A stretch of DNA of 9,838 nucleotides from an uncultured Faecalibacterium sp. (GTDB taxonomy: Bacteria; Bacillota; Clostridia; Oscillospirales; Ruminococcaceae): NCBI GenBank assembly GCA_900765105.1, contig CAAFQM010000294.1:1-9838 (forward strand), written 5' to 3'. The notes under the pieces are model-generated. The model searched no databases. It was not told the DNA's origin and worked only from the letters and a program-made list of their open reading frames with translations. Positions within the stretch are counted from its first letter, which is position 1. The number at the start of each line of letters is the position of its first letter. Shown here in pieces: positions 5,980 through 9,838 of the stretch. The position numbers and the translations under genes are program-made.

Positions 5980-6702
5980 TCATGTACGGAACCATGCCTG
6001 AAGGGCCTCCCGCACAGCGCTTTCCCGTCCGCGGGGGATGGGCACTCTGGCTCCGCTGGCCATCAGCAGTTCGCCCGCCGTCTGCAGCCGTACTGCTGCC
6101 AGACTGACCACATACGAGCGGTGCGGCTGCAAAAAGCGTCCGTCCTCCAACAGCGGCCTTGCCACCTCGGAGAACGGCACCCGCAGCGACAGGGACGGTA
6201 CATCCTCGCCGCTGCACAGGTGGAAATGCACGACATGGTGGGTGCACTCCAGATATTCGATCTCCGCATAGGCCAGAACCCGCAGTCCGGCGGCTGTGCT
6301 CACGGTCATGGCGGGGCCGTACTCCGGCTCGGTGGCCCGGTCCAGCAGGGCCGAAAGTTCCTGCTGGTGCACCGGCAGCAGCAGATACTGCATGGCGTCC
6401 ACCCGGAAAGCGCTGTAGGCGTGCGCCGGGGTGCGGGCAACGAACGCGATGGGCGCTCTGCGGCCCTGCCGGCGCAGCTCGGCAGCCGCTTTCAGCCCGG
6501 CGGGTTCCGCTACGGCCGACAGCTCGATGAGATACAGATCGATCCGTTCGGCCCCCGCTTCCCGCCGCAGCAGCTGTTCCGGGTCGGCCAGCTGCTGCAC
6601 GATGCAGGCGTCCTCACGCCGGGCGAAGTATTCCATGCACTGGCGTTCCAGCCCGCTGCGCAGGCCCGCATCCGGGCCGCAAATGGCAATGTGAAAGATC
6701 AT
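5980..6702 (-). CDS. LytTR-family transcriptional regulator with degenerate receiver domain
   Basis: 240 residues, the usual length of an AgrA/LytR-type response regulator. The C-terminal LytTR DNA-binding domain (about 137-238) is well formed: EIEYLECTHHVVHFHLCSG (144-162), then FSEVARPLL, GRFLQPHRSYVVSLAAV and RVPIPRGR near the end. The N-terminal half aligns with a receiver domain (FHIAICGPD, 3-11; DLYLIELSA, 55-63; FVARTPAHAYSAF, 87-99; MQYLLLPV, 104-111), but its catalytic residues are gone. The acidic pair reads GPD, the phospho-acceptor Asp is Glu60, the Thr/Ser position is Ala89, and the Lys before Pro110 is Leu109. Conventional phosphorylation is therefore unlikely. The ATG at 6702 comes 4 bases after the stop of the upstream aminopeptidase. 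The only ribosome-site-like bases (GAGGG) lie one base from the ATG, so translation probably depends on coupling. No histidine kinase gene is nearby. Confidence 0.9.
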   Translation of the reverse strand: MIFHIAICGPDAGLRSGLERQCMEYFARREDACIVQQLADPEQLLRREAGAERIDLYLIELSAVAEPAGLKAAAELRRQGRRAPIAFVARTPAHAYSAFRVDAMQYLLLPVHQQELSALLDRATEPEYGPAMTVSTAAGLRVLAYAEIEYLECTHHVVHFHLCSGEDVPSLSLRVPFSEVARPLLEDGRFLQPHRSYVVSLAAVRLQTAGELLMASGARVPIPRGRESAVREALQAWFRT

Positions 6703-6706
6703 ACCC

Positions 6707-8506
6707 TCAGCAGCCGATGGCGGCGCACTTTTCGGCCAGCCAGACCCGTTCTTCGTCGTTCAGGTGCGGGGCAAGCTTTGTGAACACGGTGCGGTGGTAG
6801 TTGTTCAGCCAGTCGATCTCGTCGCGGTCCAGCACGCCGGACAGGATGGGCGAGGTGGCAATGGGCACGAACATCAGCGGCTCAAAGCCCAGGAAAGTGC
6901 CGTACTGGTTGTCGGCCTTGTGCACGCAGACCAGTTCGTTCTCGATGCGCACGCCCACGAGGTCGGTCTCATACACGCCCGGCTCGTCGGTGACCACCAT
7001 GCCCGGGCGCATGAGCACAGAGTTCGTGCCGCGCAGGCTGTGGGGGCCTTCGTGGACATTGCCCACAAAGCTGACGCTGTGGCCGGTGCCGCAGCGGTAG
7101 TTGATGAGGTGACGCCACAGCGGTTCGCGGGCGATGGTATCGATCATCTTGCACTCGCAGTAGTCCAGCCAGACCGCCTTGGCCAGGTCGATGTGGCTCT
7201 GCAGCGTCCAGGTGTAGAACTTCTTCTCGTCCTCGGTCAGCTCACCCAGCGGGTAGGTGCGGGTGATGTCAGTGGTGCCGTCCATATAGGTGGCACCGCT
7301 GTCCACCAGCAAAAAGCCCTTGCGCTGCAGCACGGCGTGGTTTTCCGGGGTGGCGTGGTAGTGCATCATGGCCGCATTGCCGCCGTAAGCCGCAATGGTG
7401 CCGAAGCTCTCCACGATGAACTTATCGGTATTGCTGCGGTACTTGTGCAAGATCTCGTCCACGGTCAGCTCAGTCAGGGTCTCACCGGCAGCAAGGCGCT
7501 GCTCCAGCTCGATCTGGAACCGCACCATGGCCACGGCGTCCCGGATGTGGGCTTCCTTGGTGTGAGCCAGCTCGGTGTCGTTCTTTACGCCCTTCATCAT
7601 CAGCAGGGGGTCGGTGCCGTTCTTCACGGTGAGGGCAGGGTTCTGCTCCAGCACCTGATACACGGCGTAGTTGACGGTGGACGTCTCAGCCAGCACGGTC
7701 TGCGGCTCGGTCTCGGCTGCCATGAAGTCCAGCACGGCATCATACTCAGCCAGCGTCACACCGTTGGCGGCAAGCTCGGCCTTTGCTTCCGGGGTGACAC
7801 GGGCGGTGTTGATGAACAGAACAGCCCGGTCCGGGGTGACGTAGCAGTAGGCCATAGCATAGGGGGTGCACTCGATGTCCATGGCGCGGAGGTTCAGCAG
7901 CCACGCGAGGTTATCCAGCTTGCCCACGAACTGCGCCGTGCAGCCCTGCTCCTTGATCTTTGCGCGCAGCTGGTCCAGCTTTTCGGCAGGGGAGAAGCCC
8001 GCATATTCCTTCGGCAGGATCCACGCCGGGGTGTCCGGCAGGGCAGGACGGCCTTCGGTCCACAGCTCGTCCTCGAGATTCAGCGTCTTGATGATGCCGT
8101 GCTTCGGCTCCAGCGCCTTTTTCAGGCCGTTGACCAGCGCGGTGTTGGCGGTCAGGCCGCACAGACCCAGCGTTTCGCCCTCGCCGAGGACCTTTGCGCA
8201 GTATTCTTCCACGGTGGGCACGCCCGGCTCGCCCATGCGCATCAGCTGGATCTCGGTGCCGGCGATCTCCTTTTCGGCCTGCACAAAGTACCGGCCGTCG
8301 GCCCACAGGGCACTCTCGGTGCGGGTGACGACAAAGTTGGAGTTCTCGCCGTGGAAGCCCGAGAAGTAGGTCAGGCTGGTGTAGTGGTAGGGCAGGTATT
8401 CGCTGGCGTGGGGGTCGCCCACAGGGATCAGATAAACAGCCACGCCGTTTGCGGCCATGGCCTCGCGCAGAGCGGCAAGCCGCTCGGGAACGGTATTCAT
8501 GCTCAT
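6707..8506 (-). CDS. M24-family aminopeptidase P (Xaa-Pro aminopeptidase), three-domain type
   Basis: 599 residues, matching the long three-domain aminopeptidase P class (about 600). These cytoplasmic metallopeptidases release an N-terminal residue when proline is second. Two creatinase-like N-terminal domains (about 1-310) precede the pita-bread catalytic domain. All five metal ligands are visible: Asp402 (VDSGATYMDG), Asp413 (TTDITRT), His476 (GTGHSVSF), Glu508 (VTDEPGVY) and Glu522 (RIENELV). HEGPHSLRG (485-493) also matches the active-site loop. The C-terminal extension (about 540-599) fits the class. ATG 8506 is chosen because the purine stretch AGAAG lies 6 bases upstream; an ATG two codons later (8500) is possible. 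The frame stays open upstream but only through promoter DNA and antisense to the next gene. A good promoter is present, and the LytTR gene follows after 4 bases. Confidence 0.94.
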   Translation of the reverse strand: MSMNTVPERLAALREAMAANGVAVYLIPVGDPHASEYLPYHYTSLTYFSGFHGENSNFVVTRTESALWADGRYFVQAEKEIAGTEIQLMRMGEPGVPTVEEYCAKVLGEGETLGLCGLTANTALVNGLKKALEPKHGIIKTLNLEDELWTEGRPALPDTPAWILPKEYAGFSPAEKLDQLRAKIKEQGCTAQFVGKLDNLAWLLNLRAMDIECTPYAMAYCYVTPDRAVLFINTARVTPEAKAELAANGVTLAEYDAVLDFMAAETEPQTVLAETSTVNYAVYQVLEQNPALTVKNGTDPLLMMKGVKNDTELAHTKEAHIRDAVAMVRFQIELEQRLAAGETLTELTVDEILHKYRSNTDKFIVESFGTIAAYGGNAAMMHYHATPENHAVLQRKGFLLVDSGATYMDGTTDITRTYPLGELTEDEKKFYTWTLQSHIDLAKAVWLDYCECKMIDTIAREPLWRHLINYRCGTGHSVSFVGNVHEGPHSLRGTNSVLMRPGMVVTDEPGVYETDLVGVRIENELVCVHKADNQYGTFLGFEPLMFVPIATSPILSGVLDRDEIDWLNNYHRTVFTKLAPHLNDEERVWLAEKCAAIGC

Positions 8507-8561
8507 ATTGTTCTTCTTTCTGCCGGAAAAACGCCCGGCGGCGGTAATTTTTACTGGTTTT

Positions 8562-8590
8562 ATTGTATCATTTCCCGGGAAAGATTGCAA
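8562..8590 (-). promoter_or_regulatory. Promoter for the aminopeptidase/LytTR operon
   Basis: On the minus strand TTGCAA (8590-8585) and TACAAT (8567-8562) are separated by exactly 17 bases, and the -10 carries a TGn extension (TGATACAAT). Predicted start is near 8555, giving a leader of about 50 bases. The leader contains a small hairpin, GCCGG/CCGGC (8522-8526 with 8535-8539), just before the weak ribosome site. Confidence 0.75.
8571..8582. promoter_or_regulatory. Perfect 12-bp palindrome in the promoter spacer, candidate operator
   Basis: TTTCCCGGGAAA is a perfect palindrome lying entirely within the 17-base spacer between the -35 and -10 of the aminopeptidase promoter. A dimeric repressor bound here would block RNA polymerase directly. 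No known regulator site is claimed. Confidence 0.45.
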
Positions 8591-8621
8591 TGCGGGAGCA
8601 CCCAGACCCAAAAACGCAACC

Positions 8622-8647
8622 AAATTGCAAAAAATGTTACAATTTTT
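8622..8647. repeat. AT-rich dyads upstream of the CobW-like gene
   Basis: AAATTG (8622-8627) and CAATTT (8640-8645) form an inverted repeat with a 12-base spacer. Within it TGTTACA (8635-8641) is the centre of a second imperfect palindrome flanked by A and T runs (8629-8647). The position, about 40 bases upstream of the -10 of the CobW-like gene and between two divergent promoters, suits a regulator site such as a metal-responsive repressor. It does not match the Zur or Fur consensus I know. Confidence 0.3.
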
Positions 8648-8680
8648 TCTTGAAAAAGGGCGTTTTCCCATTGACAGGCT

Positions 8681-8689
8681 TGTTATAAT
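8681..8689 (+). promoter_or_regulatory. Extended -10 promoter for the CobW-like gene
   Basis: TGTTATAAT, a consensus -10 (8684-8689) with TGn extension. A perfect TTGACA lies at 8671-8676, but only 7 bases away, which is too close to serve as its -35. At 17-base spacing there is only CGTTTT. The predicted leader runs from about 8696 to 8759 and contains a possible GAGCC/GGCTC stem (8708-8712 with 8723-8727). Confidence 0.65.
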
Positions 8690-8742
8690 AGGGATGTAAG
8701 ATTTTTTGAGCCAGCACTCTGCGGCTCTGTGTGCTACAAAAG

Positions 8743-8749
8743 AAAGAGG
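8743..8749 (+). promoter_or_regulatory. Ribosome binding site of the CobW-like gene
   Basis: AAAGAGG, 10 bases before ATG 8760. A moderate match that supports this start; the Walker A motif follows within 20 residues, as expected in the family. Confidence 0.65.
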
Positions 8750-8759
8750 CATTTGAATC

Positions 8760-9838
8760 ATGACCAAAATCGATATTTTCTCCGGCTTCCTTGGTGCCGG
8801 TAAGACGACCCTGATCAAGAAGCTGATCAAAGAGGCTTTCGCAGGCCAGCAGGTGGTTCTGATCGAGAACGAGTTCGGCGAGATCGGCATCGACGGCGGC
8901 TTCCTGAAGGAGTCCGGCATCCAGATCAATGAGCTGAACGCCGGCTGCATCTGCTGCTCTCTGGTGGGCGATTTCCGCACTGCCCTGCAGCAGGTGGTGG
9001 AGCAGTACCACCCCGACCGCATCGTCATCGAGCCCTCCGGTGTGGGCAAGCTGAGCGACGTGACCCGCGCCGTGGAAGGCGTGGCCGAGCATCTGGATGT
9101 GCAGCTGAACAGCTTTGTCACCGTGGCCGATGTGAACAAGGTCAAGATGTATATGAAGAACTTCGGCGAGTTCTATGACGACCAGATCAGCCACGCAAGC
9201 TGCATCCTGCTCAGCCGCACCCAGACCGCCAGCGAGGAGAAGATCGCCGCTGCCGTGGCGCTGCTGCGTGAGAAGAACCCCACCGCCACCATCGTCACCA
9301 CCGCATGGGATGACCTGACCGGTGAGCAGATCCTGAAGGCCATGTCCACCAAGGATGACTTCAAGGCAGAGCTGATCGCCATGGCTGCCAAGGCAAACGA
9401 AGAGCACGCCCACGAGGATGAGGAAGAAGAACACGAGCATCACCATCATCACTATGATGAGAACGGTGTGTGCAGCTGCGGTCATCATCACGATCATGAC
9501 GATGACGACGAGGATGAGGATGAGCACGAGCATCACCACCACGATCATGACCACGATGGCCATTGCTGCTGCGGCCACCACCATGACCATGATGATGAAG
9601 AAGAGGGCCATGAGCATCATCACGAGCACGGCGACCACTGCGGCTGCGGACATCATCACCATCATCACGACCACGACGCCGACGAGGTGTTCACCAGCTG
9701 GGGCGTCGAGACGGCCCGCAAGTTCACCAAGGCCGAAGTGGAGCACGCTCTCACCGAGCTGGACACCGGCAATTACGGCATGATCCTGCGCAGCAAGGGC
9801 ATCGTGGACGGCGGTGCCGACGGCTGGCTGGAGTTCGA
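8760..9838 (+). CDS. CobW/COG0523 (P47K) metal-chaperone GTPase with His-rich insert, 3' end outside window
   Basis: At least 359 residues, running off the right edge without a stop. COG0523 GTPases insert or deliver metals, mostly zinc, and sometimes cobalt, nickel or iron, to client proteins. The N-terminal GTPase domain has Walker A GFLGAGKTTL (9-18), switch ENEFGEIGID (36-45), the invariant metal motif GCICC (62-66; CxCC) and Walker B-like IVIEPSG (88-94). The usual NKxD guanine motif appears to be replaced by SRTQ (152-155). Residues 216-305 form a highly charged insert with 37 His and 7 Cys plus many Asp/Glu, built of three imperfect units each with CxCGHHH. The CobW C-terminal domain starts near 310 (FTSWGVETARKF, ILRSKG). 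Its own extended -10 promoter and AAAGAGG site are upstream, divergent from the aminopeptidase gene. No metal transporter or client gene is in view, so the metal is not settled; zinc is my best guess. Confidence 0.93.
   Translation, partial: MTKIDIFSGFLGAGKTTLIKKLIKEAFAGQQVVLIENEFGEIGIDGGFLKESGIQINELNAGCICCSLVGDFRTALQQVVEQYHPDRIVIEPSGVGKLSDVTRAVEGVAEHLDVQLNSFVTVADVNKVKMYMKNFGEFYDDQISHASCILLSRTQTASEEKIAAAVALLREKNPTATIVTTAWDDLTGEQILKAMSTKDDFKAELIAMAAKANEEHAHEDEEEEHEHHHHHYDENGVCSCGHHHDHDDDDEDEDEHEHHHHDHDHDGHCCCGHHHDHDDEEEGHEHHHEHGDHCGCGHHHHHHDHDADEVFTSWGVETARKFTKAEVEHALTELDTGNYGMILRSKGIVDGGADGWLEF
9429..9686 (+). repeat. Three imperfect tandem repeats encoding CxCGHHH metal-binding units
   Basis: Units at 9429-9521 (residues 224-254), 9522-9605 (255-282) and 9606-9686 (283-309), lengths 31, 28 and 27 residues. 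Each begins (E/G)HEHHH, has a middle CSCGHHH, CCCGHHH or CGCGHHH (238-244, 269-275, 294-300), and most end in an acidic D/E run. His and Asp codons vary (cat/cac, gat/gac), so the repeat is clearer in protein than in DNA. Confidence 0.75.

Noticed and set aside
6764..8653. Long plus-strand open frame of 629 codons
   Set aside because: It is antisense to the M24 aminopeptidase, which has all five metal ligands; the product is His/Val/Gly-rich without motifs.
8671..8689. TTGACA and TATAAT as one promoter
   Set aside because: The spacer is only 7 bases, far below the 16-18 needed. The -10 is better explained as an extended -10 element.
8507..9145. N-terminal extension of the aminopeptidase frame
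   Set aside because: The frame stays open upstream only through the promoter region and antisense to the CobW-like gene. The family N-terminus, weak ribosome site and promoter all place the start at 8506 or 8500.
9429..9686. CRISPR-like or non-coding repeat array
   Set aside because: The repetition is at protein level inside an open frame, units differ in length (31, 28, 27 codons), and there are no uniform repeats or spacers.
8637..9746. Minus-strand open frame of 369 codons looking like a Val/Met-rich membrane protein
   Set aside because: It is antisense to the His/Asp-codon repeats of the CobW-like gene; cat/gat codons read backwards as Met/Val/Ile. It lacks its own ribosome site, and the plus-strand frame has clear GTPase motifs.

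Overview
The window looks like a core chromosomal stretch from a high-GC gut Firmicute of the Clostridia, probably Oscillospiraceae (Faecalibacterium/Gemmiger/Subdoligranulum-like). This assignment is an inference. It rests on strong AGGAGG-type ribosome sites, extended -10 promoters in short AT-rich gaps, the prmA-rsmE pair, and LytTR and CobW proteins of a clostridial kind. No mobile element, CRISPR array, tRNA or rRNA was found. About 94% of the window is coding, and the longest gap is about 250 bases.

Layout. (1) Bases 2-1107, plus strand: the 3' end of prmA (L11 methyltransferase), then rsmE (16S rRNA m3U1498 methyltransferase), a translation-apparatus modification operon. It ends in a perfect 20-bp-stem bidirectional terminator. 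(2) Bases 1157-3929, minus strand: a patatin-like phospholipase whose last codons overlap the start of a divergent PTS enzyme I-like protein. The enzyme I-like protein keeps the phospho-histidine but has lost a conserved metal-binding acid. (3) Bases 4080-4730 and 4938-5921, plus strand: a HAD-superfamily phosphatase and a family 2 glycosyltransferase, apparently separately promoted. The patatin and HAD genes diverge from a shared gap with mirrored extended -10 promoters. (4) Bases 5980-8506, minus strand: a three-domain M24 aminopeptidase P followed after 4 bases by a LytTR transcription factor with a degenerate receiver domain. (5) Base 8760 to the window end, plus strand: a CobW/COG0523 metal-chaperone GTPase with a large His/Asp/Cys-rich insert built of three imperfect repeats. 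It diverges from the aminopeptidase.

How the genes may work together. prmA and rsmE form a familiar ribosome-modification pair. The patatin/enzyme I-like pair and the aminopeptidase/LytTR pair are each translationally linked, which suggests joint expression, but their shared roles are not evident from sequence. The CobW protein points to zinc (or other transition metal) handling. I see no defence system, secretion system or biosynthetic cluster. The most unusual material is the altered active-site residues in the enzyme I-like and LytTR proteins, the triplicated metal-binding insert of the CobW protein, and a perfect palindrome inside the aminopeptidase promoter.
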